DNA of 64,000 nt, from NCBI RefSeq assembly GCF_932526225.1, contig NC_064038.1:1924001-1988000 (forward strand), read 5' to 3'. Shown here one piece after another: positions 38,126-51,753 of this stretch. How positions within the stretch are numbered: the stretch's first letter is position 1; every line of letters starts with the position of its first letter. The notes beneath the pieces were generated by a model. That model was not told the DNA's origin and searched no databases. It saw only the letters and a list, made by a program, of their open reading frames with translations. A program made the translations under genes and the position numbers. This DNA is from Nematostella vectensis. Taxonomy: Eukaryota; Cnidaria; Anthozoa; Actiniaria; Edwardsiidae.

Positions 38126-40301
38126 TGTCATGACATAAAAAGAAGGTATAGGGACATTTTTATGTACTCTCAGCATCTTTGATGTGCTCATGCTTTGTTC
38201 AGGATCCTGTACATATTTTATGCACACAAGAACTAACTAGATTCCTTGGATAACTTGATTAAGTAGATTCTAACATAGAGCATAGCGCTCGATAGATTGA
38301 TATACCTTTTTTCCGAGTATACTGTTTTATTTTTCCTAATGTTACTTTTTGGAATTTACATTCGGAAAAAAAATTATCGATTGTAACCTTTTGGAGGTTA
38401 CACTCGTAAAACAAATTCCCGAATGTAACCCTGAAGCTTTTCCCGAATGTAACCTCCAGTCCGATGGTGACTTTGGTTGGGATAGTTTACGATACCAATA
38501 GTATTAAAAGTAATTTTCATTTCAATTCCCTTCAGCAATGCCACGTTAGTCTTTCGTTGCGGGCACTTGACTACTAACGCAGCGACCCGGGTTCGATTCC
38601 CGCTGATAGCCTATTTTTTTTCTTTCTTTTTTTTTTAAATATCGATACTTAATTATACTGTTCTTGGTGTGTCATGACATAAATAGAAGGTATAGGGACA
38701 TTTTTATGTACTCTCAGCATCTTTGATGTGCTCATGCTTTGTTCAGGATCCTGCACATATTTTATGCACACAAGAACTAACTAGATTCCTTGGATAACTT
38801 GATTAAGTAGATTCTAACATAGAGCATAGCGCTCGATAGATTGATATACCTTTTTTTCCGAGTATACTGTTTTACTTTCCTAATGTTACTTTTTGGAATT
38901 TACATTCGGAAAAAAAATTATCGATTGTAACCTTTTGGAGGTTACACTCGTAAAACAAATTCCCGAATGTAACCCTGAAGCTTTTCCCGAATGTAACCTC
39001 CAGTCCGATGGTGACTTTGCTTGGGATAGTTTACGATACCAATAGTATTAAAAGTAATTTTCATTACAATTCCCTTCAGCAATGCCACGTTAGTCTTTCG
39101 TTGCGGGCACTTGACTACTAACGCAGCGACCCGGGTTCGATTCCCGCTGATAGCCTATTTTTTTTTCTTTATTTTTTTTTTAAATCGATACTTAATTATA
39201 CTGTTCTTGGTGTGTCATGACATAAAAAGAAGGTATAGGGACATTTTTATGTACTCTCAGCATCTTTGATGTGCTCATGCTTTGTTCAGGATCCTGCACA
39301 TATTTTATGCACACAAGAACTAACTAGATTCCTTGGATAACTTGATTAAGTAGATTCTAACATAGAGCATAGCGCTCGATAGATTGATATACCTTTTTTT
39401 CCGAGTATACTGTTTTATTTTCCTAATGTTACTTTTTGGAATTTATATTCGGAAAAAAAATTATCGATTGTAACCTTTTGGAGGTTACACTCGTAAAACA
39501 AATTCCCGAATGTAACCCTGAAGCTTTTCCCGAATGTAACCTCCAGTCCGATGGTGACTTTGCTTGGGATAGTTTACGATACCAATAGTATTAAAAGTAA
39601 TTTTCATTACAATTCCCTTCAGCAATGCCACGTTAGTCTTTCGTTGCGGGCACTTGACTACTAACGCAGCGACCCGGGTTCGATTCCCGCTGATAGCCTA
39701 TTTTTTTTCTTTCTTTTTTTTAAATATCGATACTTAATTATACTGTTCTTGGTGTGTCATGACATAAAAAGAAGGTATAGGGACATTTTTATGTACTCTC
39801 AGCATCTTTGATGTGCTCATGCTTTGTTCAGGATCCTGCACATATTTTATGCACACAAGAACTAACTAGATTCCTTGGATAACATGATTAAGTAGATTCT
39901 AACATAGAGCATAGCGCTCGATAGATTGATATACCTTTTTTTCTGAGTATACTGTTTTATTTTTCCTAATGAGACATTTTGGAATTTACATTCGGAAAAA
40001 AAATTATCGATTGTAACCTTTTGGAGGTTACACTCGTAAAACAAATTCCCGAATGTAACCCTGAAGCTTTTCCCGAATGTAACCTCCAGTCCGATGGTGA
40101 CTTTGGTTGGGATAGTTTACGATACCAATAGTATTAAAAGTAATTTTCATTTCAATTCCCTTCAGCAATGCCACGTTAGTCTTTCGTTGCGGGCACTTGA
40201 CTACTAACGCAGCGACCCGGGTTCGATTCCCGCTGATAGCCTATTTTTGTTTCTTTATTTTTTTTTTTAAATATCGATACTTAATTATACTGTTCTTGGT
40301 G
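38126..40301 (+). repeat. Higher-order block B, copy 1 (4 units)
   Basis: Units start at 38126, 38670, 39213 and 39755. Types in order: GGTTGGG/CATTTCAA with six-T run; ATAAATAGAAGG with ACTTTCC; ATTTTCC with TATATTCGG; ATAACATG with TTCTGAG and AATGAGACATTTT. Offsets to the following block are 2176, 2176, 2176 and 2177 bp. Confidence 0.9.
39755..40301 (+). repeat. Unit with a conversion-like internal patch
   Basis: The 5' half matches the ATAACATG/AATGAGACATTTT type (29938, 41932), and so does the TTTTTGTTTC tail. Between them, about 40105-40175, it has TTTGGTTGG, CATTTCAA and GCCACG, typical of the GGTTGGG type. A short central patch flanked by one parental type fits gene conversion better than a single crossover. 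Confidence 0.68.
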
Positions 40302-43022
40302 TGTCATGACATAAAAAGAAGGTATAGGGACATTTTTATGTACTCTCAGCATCTTTGATGTGCTCATGCTTTGTTCAGGATCCTGTACATATTTTATGCA
40401 CACAAGAACTAACTAGATTCCTTGGATAACTTGATTAAGTAGATTCTAACATAGAGCATAGCGCTCGATAGATTGATATACCTTTTTTCCGAGTATACTG
40501 TTTTATTTTTCCTAATGTTACTTTTTGGAATTTACATTCGGAAAAAAAATTATCGATTGTAACCTTTTGGAGGTTACACTCGTAAAACAAATTCCCGAAT
40601 GTAACCCTGAAGCTTTTCCCGAATGTAACCTCCAGTCCGATGGTGACTTTGCTTGGGATAGTTTACGATACCAATAGTATTAAAAGTAATTTTCATTTCA
40701 ATTCCCTTCAGCAATGCCACGTTAGTCTTTCGTTGCGGGCACTTGACTACTAACGCAGCGACCCGGGTTCGATTCCCGCTGATAGCCTATTTTTTTTCTT
40801 TCTTTTTTTTTTAAATATCGATACTTAATTATACTGTTCTTGGTGTGTCATGACATAAATAGAAGGTATAGGGACATTTTTATGTACTCTCAGCATCTTT
40901 GATGTGCTCATGCTTTGTTCAGGATCCTGCACATATTTTATGCACACAAGAACTAACTAGATTCCTTGGATAACTTGATTAAGTAGATTCTAACATAGAG
41001 CATAGCGCTCGATAGATTGATATACCTTTTTTTCCGAGTATACTGTTTTACTTTCCTAATGTTACTTTTTGGAATTTACATTCGGAAAAAAAATTATCGA
41101 TTGTAACCTTTTGGAGGTTACACTCGTAAAACAAATTCCCGAATGTAACCCTGAAGCTTTCCCCGAATGTAACCTCCAGTCCGATGGTGACTTTGCTTGG
41201 GATAGTTTACGATACCAATAGTATTAAAAGTAATTTTCATTACAATTCCCTTCAGCAATGCCACGTTAGTCTTTCGTTGCGGGCACTTGACTACTAACGC
41301 AGCGACCCGGGTTCGATTCCCGCTGATAGCCTATTTTTTTTTCTTTATTTTTTTTTTAAATCGATACTTAATTATACTGTTCTTGGTGTGTCATGACATA
41401 AAAAGAAGGTATAGGGACATTTTTATGTACTCTCAGCATCTTTGATGTGCTCATGCTTTGTTCAGGATCCTGCACATATTTTATGCACACAAGAACTAAC
41501 TAGATTCCTTGGATAACTTGATTAAGTAGATTCTAACATAGAGCATAGCGCTCGATAGATTGATATACCTTTTTTTCCGAGTATACTGTTTTATTTTCCT
41601 AATGTTACTTTTTGGAATTTACATTCGGAAAAAAATTATCGATTGTAACCTTTTGGAGGTTACACTCGTAAAACAAATTCCCGAATGTAACCCTGAAGCT
41701 TTTCCCGAATGTAACCTCCAGTCCGATGGTGACTTTGCTTGGGATAGTTTACGATACCAATAGTATTAAAAGTAATTTTCATTACAATTCCCTTCAGCAA
41801 TGCCACGTTAGTCTTTCGTTGCAGGCACTTGACTACTAACGCAGCGACCCGGGTTCGATTCCCGCTGATAGCCTATTTTTTTTTCTTTCTTTTTTTTTAA
41901 ATATCGATACTTAATTATACTGTTCTTGGTGTGTCATGACATAAAAAGTAGGTATAGGGACATTTTTATGTACTCTCAGCATCTTTGATGTGCTCATGCT
42001 TTGTTCAGGATCCTGCACATATTTTATGCACACAAGAACTAACTAGATTCCTTGGATAACATGATTAAGTAGATTCTAACATAGAGCATAGCGCTCGATA
42101 GATTGATATACCTTTTTTTCTGAGTATACTGTTTTATTTTTCCTAATGAGACATTTTGGAATTTACATTCGGAAAAAAAATTATCGATTGTAACCTTTTG
42201 GAGGTTACACTCGTAAAACAAATTCCCGAATGTAACCCTGAAGCTTTTCCCGAATGTAACCTCCAGTCCGATGGTGACTTTGCTTGGGATAGTTTACGAT
42301 ACCAATAGTATTAAAAGTAATTTTCATTACAATTCCCTTCAGCAATGTCACGTTAGTCTTTCGTTGCGGGCACTTGACTACTAACGCAGCGACCCGGGTT
42401 CGATTCCCGCTGATAGCCTATTTTTGTTTCTTTATTTTTTGTTTTAAATATCGATACTTAATTATACTGTTCTTGGTGTGTCATGACATAAAAAGAAGGT
42501 ATAGGGACATTTTTATGTACTCTCAGCATCTTTGATGTGCTCATGCTTTGTTCAGGATCCTGTACATATTTTATGCACACAAGAACTAACTAGATTCCTT
42601 GGATAACTTGATTAAGTAGATTCTAACATAGAGCATAGCGCTCGATAGATTGATATACCTTTTTTCCGAGTATAATGTTTTATTTTTCCTAATGTTACTT
42701 TTTGGAATTTACATTCGGAAAAAAATTTATCGATTGTAACCTTTTGGAGGTTACACTCGTAAAACAAATTCCCGAATGTAACCCTGAAGCTTTTCCCGAA
42801 TGTAACCTCCAGTCCGATGGTGACTTTGGTTGGGATAGTTTACGATACCAATAGTATTAAAAGTAATTTTCATTTCAATTCCCTTCAGCAATGCCACGTT
42901 AGTCTTTCGTTGCGGGCACTTGACTACTAACGCAGCGACCCGGGTTCGATTCCCGCTGATAGCCTATTTTTTTTCTTTCTTTTTTTTTTAAATATCGATA
43001 CTTAATTATACTGTTCTTGGTG
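40302..43022 (+). repeat. Higher-order block B, copy 2 (4 units) plus one unit
   Basis: Units start at 40302, 40846, 41389, 41932 and 42479. The first four repeat the preceding block type by type. Differences include TTTGCTTGG in the first (copy 1 has TTTGGTTGG), CTTTCCCC in the second, GTTGCAGGC in the third and TAGGTATAG in the fourth. The fifth (42479) is another GGTTGGG/CATTTCAA unit and would be the start of a third copy that then switches to the CAGTATCC cassette at 43023. Confidence 0.9.
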
Positions 43023-46000
43023 TGTCATGACATAAAAAGAAGGTATAGGGACATTTTTATGTACTCTCAGCATCTTTGATGTGCTCATGCTTTGTTCAGT
43101 ATCCTGCACATATTTTATGCACACAAGAACTAACTAGATTCCTTGGATAACTTGATTAAGTAGATTCTAACATAGAGCATAGCGCTCGATAGATTGATAT
43201 ACCTTTTTTTCCGAGTATACTGTTTTATTTTTCCTAATGTTACTTTTTGCAATTTACATTCGGAAAAAAAATTATCGATTGTAACCTTTTGGAGGTTACA
43301 CTCGTAAAACAAATTCCCGAATGTAACCCTGAAGCTTTTCCCGAATGTAACCTCCAGTCCGATGGTGACTTTGCTTGGGATAGTTTACGATACCAATAGT
43401 ATTAAAAGTAATTTTCATTACAATTCCCTTCAGCAATGCCACGTTAGTCTTTCGTTGCGGGCACTTGACTACTAACGCAGCGACCCGGGTTCGATTCCCG
43501 CTGATAGCCTATTTTTTTTTCTTTATTTTTTTTTTTTAAATATCGATACTTAATTATACTGTTCTTGGTGTGTCATGACATAAAAAGAAGGTATAGGGAC
43601 ATTTTTATGTACTCTCAGCATCTTTGATGTGCTCATGCTTTGTTCAGGATCCTGTACATATTTTATGCACACAAGAACTAACTAGATTCCTTGGATAACT
43701 TGATTAAGTAGATTCTAACATAGAGCATAGCGCTCGATAGATTGATATACCTTTTTTCCGAGTATACTGTTTTATTTTTCCTAATGTTACTTTTTGGAAT
43801 TTACATTCGGAAAAACAATTATCGATTGTAACCTTTTGGAGGTTACACTCGTAAAACAAATTCCCGAATGTAACCCTGAAGCTTTTCCCGAATGTAACCT
43901 CCAGTCCGATGGTGACTTTGGTTGGGATAGTTTACGATACCAATAGTATTAAAAGTAATTTTCATTTCAATTCCCTTCAGCAATGCCACGTTAGTCTTTC
44001 GTTGCGGGCACTTCACTACTAACGCAGCGACCCGGGTTCGATTCCCGCTGATAGCCTATTTTTTCTTCTTTCTTTTTTTTTTAAATATCGATACTTAATT
44101 ATACTGTTCTTGGTGTGTCATGACATAAATAGAAGGTATAGGGACATTTTTATGTACTCTCAGCATCTTTGATGTGCTCATGCTTTGTTCAGGATCCTGT
44201 ACATATTTTATGCACACAAGAACTAACTAGATTCCTTGGATAACTTGATTAAGTAGATTTTAACATAGAGCATAGCGCTCGATAGATTGATATACCTTTT
44301 TTTCCGAGTATACTGTTTTATTTTTCCTAATGTTACTTTTTGGAATTTACATTCGGAAAAAAAATTATCGATTGTAACCTTTTGGAGGTTACACTCGTAA
44401 AACAAATTCCCGAATGTAACCCTGAAGCTTTTCCCGAATGTAACCTCCAGTCCGATGGTGACTTTGCTTGGGATAGTATACGATACCAATAGTATTAAAA
44501 GTAATTTTCATTACAATTCCCTTCAGCAATGCCACGTTAGTCTTTCGTTGCGGGCACTTGACTACTAACGCAGCGACCCGGGTTCGATTCCCGCTGATAG
44601 CCTTTTTTTTTTCTTTCTTTTTTTTTTAAATATCGATACTTAATTATACTGTTCTTGGTGTGTCATGACATAAAAAGAAGGTATAGGGACATTTTTATGT
44701 ACTCTCAGCATCTTTGATGTGCTCATGCTTTGTTCAGTATCCTGCACATATTTTATGCACACAAGAACTAACTAGATTCCTTGGATAACTTGATTAAGTA
44801 GATTCTAACATAGAGCATAGCGCTCGATAGATTGATATACCTTTTTTTCCGAGTATACTGTTTTATTTTTCCTAATGTTACTTTTTGCAATTTACATTCG
44901 GAAAAAAAATTATCGATTGTAACCTTTTGGAGGTTACACTCGTAAAACAAATTCCCGAATGTAACCCTGAAGCTTTTCCCGAATGTAACCTCCAGTCCGA
45001 TGGTGACTTTGCTTGGGATAGTTTACGATACCAATAGTATTAAAAGTAATTTTCATTTCAATTCCCTTCAGCAATGCCACGTTAGTCTTTCGTTGCGGGC
45101 ACTTCACTACTAACGCAGCGACCCGGGTTCGATTCCCGCTGATAGCCTATTTTTTCTTCTTTCTTTTTTTTTTAAATATCGATACTTAATTATACTGTTC
45201 TTGGTGTGTCATGACATAAAAAGAAGGTATAGGGACATTTTTATGTACTCTCAGCATCTTTGATGTGCTCATGCTTTGTTCAGGATCCTGTACATATTTT
45301 ATGCACACAAGAACTAACTAGATTCCTTGGATAACTTGATTAAGTAGATTTTAACATAGAGCATAGCGCTCGATAGATTGATATACCTTTTTTTCCGAGT
45401 ATACTGTTTTATTTTTCCTAATGTTACTTTTTGGAATTTATATTCGGAAAAAAAATTATCGATTGTAACCTTTTGGAGGTTACACTCGTAAAACAAATTC
45501 CCGAATGTAACCCTGAAGCTTTTCCCGAATGTAACCTCCAGTCCGATGGTGACTTTGCTTGGGATAGTATACGATACCAATAGTATTAAAAGTAATTTTC
45601 ATTACAATTTCCTTCAGCAATGCCACGTTAGTCTTTCGTTGCGGGCACTTGACTACTAACGCAGCGACCCGGGTTCGATTCCCGCTGATAGCCTATTTTT
45701 TTTCTTTCTTTTTTTTTTTAAATATCGATACTTAATTATACTGTTCTTGGTGTGTCATGACATAAAACGAAGGTATAGGGACATTTTTATGTACTCTCAG
45801 CATCTTTGATGTGCTCATGCTTTGTTCAGGATCCTGCACATATTTTATGCACACAAGAACTAACTAGATTCCTTGGATAACTTGATTAAGTAGATTCTAA
45901 CATAGAGCATAGCGCTCGATAGATTGATATACCTTTTTTTCCGAGTATACTGTTTTACTTTCCTAATGTTACTTTTTGGAATATACATTCGGAAAAAAAA

Positions 46001-46842
46001 TTATCGATTGTAACCTTTTGGAGGTTACACTCGTAAAACAAATTCCCGAATGTAACCCTGAAGCTTTCCCCGAATGTAACCTCCAGTCCGATGGTGACTT
46101 TGCTTGGGATAGTTTACGATACCAATAGTATTAAAAGTAATTTTCATTACAATTCCCTTCAGCAATGCCACGTTAGTCTTTCGTTGCGGGCACTTGACTA
46201 CTAACGCAGCGACCCGGGTTCGATTCCCGCTGATAGCCTATTTTTTTTCTTTCTTTTTTTTTTTAAATATCGATACTTAATTATACTGTTCTTGGTGTGT
46301 CATGACATAAAACGAAGGTATAGGGACATTTTTATGTACTCTCAGCATCTTTGATGTGCTCATGCTTTGTTCAGGATCCTGCACATATTTTATGCACACA
46401 AGAACTAACTAGATTCCTTGGATAACTTGATTAAGTAGATTCTAACATAGAGCATAGCGCTCGATAGATTGATATACCTTTTTTTCCGAGTATACTGTTT
46501 TACTTTCCTAATGTTACTTTTTGGAATTTACATTCGGAAAAAAAATTATCGATTGTAACCTTTTGGAGGTTACACTCGTAAAACAAATTCCCGAATGTAA
46601 CCCTGAAGCTTTCCCCGAATGTAACCTCCAGTCCGATGGTGACTTTGCTTGGGATAGTTTACGATACCAATAGTATTAAAAGTAATTTTCATTACAATTC
46701 CCTTCAGCAATGCCACGTTAGTCTTTCGTTGCGGGCACTTGACTACTAACGCAGCGACCCGGGTTCGATTCCCGCTGATAGCCTATTTTTTTTTCTTTAT
46801 TTATTTTTTTTTAATCGATACTTAATTATACTGTTCTTGGTG
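43023..46842 (+). repeat. Rearranged five-unit cassette, copy 4
   Basis: Units start at 43023, 43571, 44116, 44661, 45207, 45753 and 46298. The cassette begins normally (CAGTATCC/GCAATT; ACTTCACTA; TATACGATACC with GATTTTAACA). It then re-enters with a hybrid unit at 44661, a second TATACGATACC/GATTTTAACA unit at 45207 (offset 1091 from the first), and two successive CTTTCCCC units. This is the pattern left by unequal crossing-over inside the cassette. Confidence 0.88.
44661..45206 (+). repeat. Hybrid unit from unequal exchange
   Basis: The 5' part has the CAGTATCCTG, GCAATT and TTTGCTTGG markers of the unit at 43023. The 3' part has the CATTTCAA, ACTTCACTA and TTCTTCTTT tail markers of the unit at 43571. 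The switch lies between about 45010 and 45056. The next unit (45207) then matches the one at 44116, as expected if a two-unit segment was duplicated by crossing-over between neighbouring units. Confidence 0.82.
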
Positions 46843-48480
46843 TGTCATGACATAAAAAGAAGGTATAGGGACATTTTTATGTACTCTCAGCATCTTTGAT
46901 GTGCTCATGCTTTGTTCAGGATCCTGTACATATTTTATGCACACAAGAACTAACTAGATTCCTTGGATAACTTGATTAAGTAGATTCTAACATAGAGCAT
47001 AGCGCTCGATAGATTGATATACCTTTTTTTCCGAGTATACTGTTTTATTTTTCCTAATGTTCCTTTTTGGAATTTACATTCGGAAAAAAAATTATCGATT
47101 GTAACCTTTTGGAGGTTACACTCGTAAAACAAATTCCCGAATGTAACCTTGAAGCTTTTCCCGAATGTAACCTCCAGTCCGATGGTGACTTTGCTTGGGA
47201 TAGTATACGATACCAATAGTATTAAAAGTAATTTTCATTACAATTCCCTTCAGCAATGCCACGTTAGTCTTTCGTTGCGGGCACTTGACTACTAACGCAG
47301 CGACCCGGGTTCGATTCCCGCTGATAGCCTATTTTTTTTCTTTCTTTTTTTTTTAAATATCGATACTTAATTATACTGTTCTTGGTGTGTCATGACATAA
47401 AAAGAAGGTATAGGGACATTTTTATGTACTCTCAGCATCTTTGATGTGCTCATGCTTTGTTCAGGATCCTGTACATATTTTATGCACACAAGAACTAACT
47501 AGATTCCTTGGATAACTTGATTAAGTAGATTTTAACATAGAGCATAGCGCTCAATAGATTGATATACCTTTTTTTCCGAGTATACTGTTTTATTTTTCCT
47601 AATGTTACTTTTTGGAATTTACATTCGGAAAAAAAATTATCGATTGTAACCTTTTGGAGGTTACACTCGTAAAATTAATTCCCGAATGTAACCCTGAAGC
47701 TTTTCCCGAATGTAACCTCCAGTCCGATGGTGACTTTGCTTGGGATAGTATACTATACCAATAGTATTAAAAGTAATTTTCATTACAATTCCCTTCAGCA
47801 ATGCCACGTTAGTCTTTCGTTGCGGGCACTTGACTACTAACGCAGCGACCCGGGTTCGATTCCCGCTGATAGCCTATTTTTTTTTCTTTATTTATTTTTT
47901 CTTAATCGATACTTAATTATACTGTTCTTGGTGTGTCATGACATAAAAAGAAGGTATAGGGACATTTTTATGTACTCTCAGCATCTTTGATGTGCTCATG
48001 CTTTGTTCAGGATCCTGTACATATTTTATGCACACAAGAACTAACTAGATTCCTTGGATAACTTGATTAAGTAGATTCTAACATAGAGCATAGCGCTCGA
48101 TAGATTGATATACCTTTTTTTCCGAGTATACTGTTTTATTTTTCCTAATGTTCCTTTTTGGAATTTACATTCGGAAAAAAAATTATCGATTGTAACCTTT
48201 TGGAGGTTACACTCGTAAAACAAATTCCCGAATGTAACCCTGAAGCTTTTCCCGAATGTAACCTCCAGTCCGATGGTGACTTTGCTTGGGATAGTTTACG
48301 ATACCAATAGTATTAAAAGTAATTTTCATTAGAATTCCCTTCAGCAATGTCACGTTAGTCTTTCGTTGCGGGCACTTGACTACTAACGCAGCGACCCGGG
48401 TTCGATTCCCGCTGATAGCCTATTTTTGTTTCTTTATTTTTTTTTTTAAATATCGATACTTAATTATACTGTTCTTGGTG
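46843..48480 (+). repeat. Satellite units 46843-48480
   Basis: Units start at 46843, 47388 and 47934. The first has TAATGTTCC with TATACGATACC and AACCTTGAAG. The second has GATTTTAACA, TCAATAGATT, AAAATTAATTCCC and TATACTATACC. The third is an AATGTTCC/AATGTCACG unit with the TTTTTGTTTC tail. No other feature is seen. Confidence 0.93.
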
Positions 48481-49029
48481 TGTCATGACATGAAAAGAAG
48501 GTATAGGGACATTTTTATGTACTCTCAGCATCTTTGATGTGCTCATGCATTGTTCAGGATCCTGTACATATTTTATGCACACAAGAACTAACTAGATTCC
48601 TTGGATAACTTGATTAAGTAGATTCTAACATAGAGCATAGCGCTCGATAGATTGATTTACCTTTTTTTTTCGAGTATACTGTTTTATTTTTCCTAATGTT
48701 ACTTTTTGGAATTTACATTCGGAAAAAAAATTATCGATTGTAACCTTTTGGAGGTTACACTCGTAAAACAAATTCCCGAATGTAACCCTGAAGCTTTTCC
48801 CGAATGTTACCTCCAGTCCGATGGTGACTTTGGTTGGGATAGTTTACGATAGCAATAGTATTAAAAGTAATTTTCATTTCAATTCCCTTCAGCAATGCCA
48901 CGTTAGTCTTTCGTTGCTTGCACTTGACTACTAACGCAGCGACCCGGGTTCGATTCCCGCTGATAGCCTATTTTTTTTTTTTTTTTTTTTTTTTTTAAAT
49001 ATCGATACTTAATTATACTGTTCTTGGTG
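48481..49029 (+). repeat. Diverged unit with 26-T tract and damaged D-arm
   Basis: Private changes include ACATGAAAAG, ATGCATTG, TGATTTACC, a T-run before CGAG with one extra T in place of C, AATGTTACCTCC, CGATAGCAAT and GTTGCTTGCAC. The last breaks the D-stem of the tRNA-like module (GG to TT at module bases 23-24). The tail at 48971-48996 is 26 uninterrupted T. The B box is intact. Confidence 0.85.
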
Positions 49030-51753
49030 TGTCATGACATAAAAAGAAGGTATAGGGACATTTTTATGTACTCTCAGCATCTTTGATGTGCTCATGCTTT
49101 GTTCAGGATCCTGCACATATTTTATGCACACAAGAACTAACTAGATTCCTTGGATAACTTGATTAAGTAGATTCTAACATAGAGCATAGCGCTCGATAGA
49201 TTGATATACCTTTTTTTCCGAGTATACTGTTTTATTTTCCTAATGTTACTTTTTGGAATTTACATTCGGAAAAAAAATTATCGATTGTAACCTTTTGGAG
49301 GTTACACTCGTAAAACAAATTCCCGAATGTAACCCTGAAGCTTTTCCCGAATGTAACCTCCAGTCCGATGGTGACTTTGCTTGGGATAGTTTACGATACC
49401 AATAGTATTAAAAGTAATTTTCATTACAATTCCCTTCAGCAATGCCACGTTAGTCTTTCGTTGCGGGCACTTGACTACTAACGCAGCGACCCGGGTTCGA
49501 TTCCCGCTGATAGCCTATTTTTTTTCTTTCTTTTTTTTTAAATATCGATACTTAATTATACTGTTCTTGGTGTGTCATGACATAAAAAGAAGGTATAGGG
49601 ACATTTTATGTACTCTCAGCATCTTTGATGTGCTCATGCTTTGTTCAGGATCCTGCACATATTTTATGCACACAAGAACTAACTAGATTCCTTGGATAAC
49701 ATGATTAAGTAGATTCTAACATAGAGCATAGCGCTCGATAGATTGATATACCTTTTTTTCCGAGTATACTGTTTTATTTTTCCTAATGAGACTTTTTGGA
49801 ATTTACATTCGGAAAAAAAATTATCGATTGTAACCTTTTGGAGGTTACACTCGTAAAACAAATTCCCGAATGTAACCCTGAAGCTTTTCGCGAATGTAAC
49901 CTTCAGTCCGATGGTGACTTTGCTTGGGATTGTTTACGATACCAATAGTATTAAAAGTAATTTTCATTACAATTCCCTTCAGCAATGCCACGTTAGTCTT
50001 TCGTTGCGGGCACTTGACTACTAACGCAGCGACCCGGGTTCGATTCCCGCTGATAGCCTATTTTTTTTTCTTTATTTATTTTTTTTTAAATCGATACTTA
50101 ATTATACTGTTCTTGGTGTGTCATGACATAAAAAGAAGGTATAGGGACATTTTTATGTACTCTCAGCATCTTTGATGTGCTCATGCTTTGTTCAGGATCC
50201 TGTACATATTTTATGCACACAAGAACTAACTAGATTCCTTGGATAACTTGATTAAGTAGATTCTAACATAGAGCATAGCGCTCGATAGATTGATATACCT
50301 TTTTTACGAGTATACTGTTTTATTTTTCCTAATGTTCCTTTTTGGAATTTACATTCGGAAAAAAAATTATCGATTGTAACCTTTTGGAGGTTACACTCGT
50401 AAAACAAATTCCCGAATGTAACCCTGAAGCTTTTCCCGAATGTAACCTCCAGTCCGATGGTGACTTTGCTTGGGATAGTTTACGATACCAATAGTATTAA
50501 AAGTTATTTTCATTACAATTCCCTTCAGCAATGTCACGTTAGTCTTTCGTTGCGGGCACTTGACTACTAACGCAGCGACCCGGGTTCGATTCCCGCTGAT
50601 AGCCTATTTTTGTTTCTTTATTTTTTTTTTTAAATATCGATACTTAATTATACTGTTCTTGGTGTGTCATGACATAAAAAGTAGGTATAGGGACATTTTT
50701 ATGTACTCGCAGCATCTTTGATGTGCTCATGCTTTGTTCAGGATCCTGTACATATTTTATGCACACAAGAACTAACTAGATTCCTTGGATAACTTGATTA
50801 AGTAGATTCTAACATAGAGCATAGCGCTCGATAGATTGATATACCTTTTTTCCGAGTATACTGTTTTATTTTTCCTAATGTTACTTTTTGGAATTTACAT
50901 TCGGAAAAAAAATTATCGATTGTAACCTTTTGGAGGTTACACTCGTAAAACAAATTCCCGAATGTAACCCTGAAGCTTTTCCCGAATGTAACCTCCAGTC
51001 CGATGGTGACTTTGGTTGGGATAGTTTACGATACCAATAGTATTAAAAGTAATTTTCATTTCAATTCCCTTCAGCAATGCCACGTTAGTCTTTCGTTGCG
51101 GGCACTTGACTACTAACGCAGCGACCCGGGTTCGATTCCCGCTGATAGCCTATTTTTTTTCTTTCTTTTTTTTTAAATATCGATACTTAATTATACTGTT
51201 CTTGGTGTGTCATGACATAAAAAGAAGGTATAGGGACATTTTTATGTACTCTCAGCATCTTTGATGTGCTCATGCTTTGTTCAGGATCCTGTACATATTT
51301 TATGCACACAAGAACTAACTAGATTCCTTGGATAACATGATTAAGTAGATTCTAACATAGAGCATAGCGCTCGATAGATTGATATATTTTTTTTTCCGAG
51401 TATACTGTTTTATTTTTCCTAATGAGACTTTTTGGAATTTACATTCGGAAAAAAAATTATCGATTGTAACCTTTTGGAGGTTACACTCGTAAAACAAATT
51501 CCCGAATGTAACCCTGAAGCTTTTCCCGAATGTAACCTCCAGTCCGATGGTGACTTTGCTTGGGATTGTTTACGATACCAATAGTATTAAAAGTAATTTT
51601 CATTACAATTCCCTTCAGCAATGCCACGTTAGTCTTTCGTTGCGGGCACTTGACTACTAACGCAGCGACCCGGGTTCGATTCCCGCTGATAGCCTATTTT
51701 TTTTTCTTTATTTTTTTTTTAAATATCGATACTTAATTATACTGTTCTTGGTG

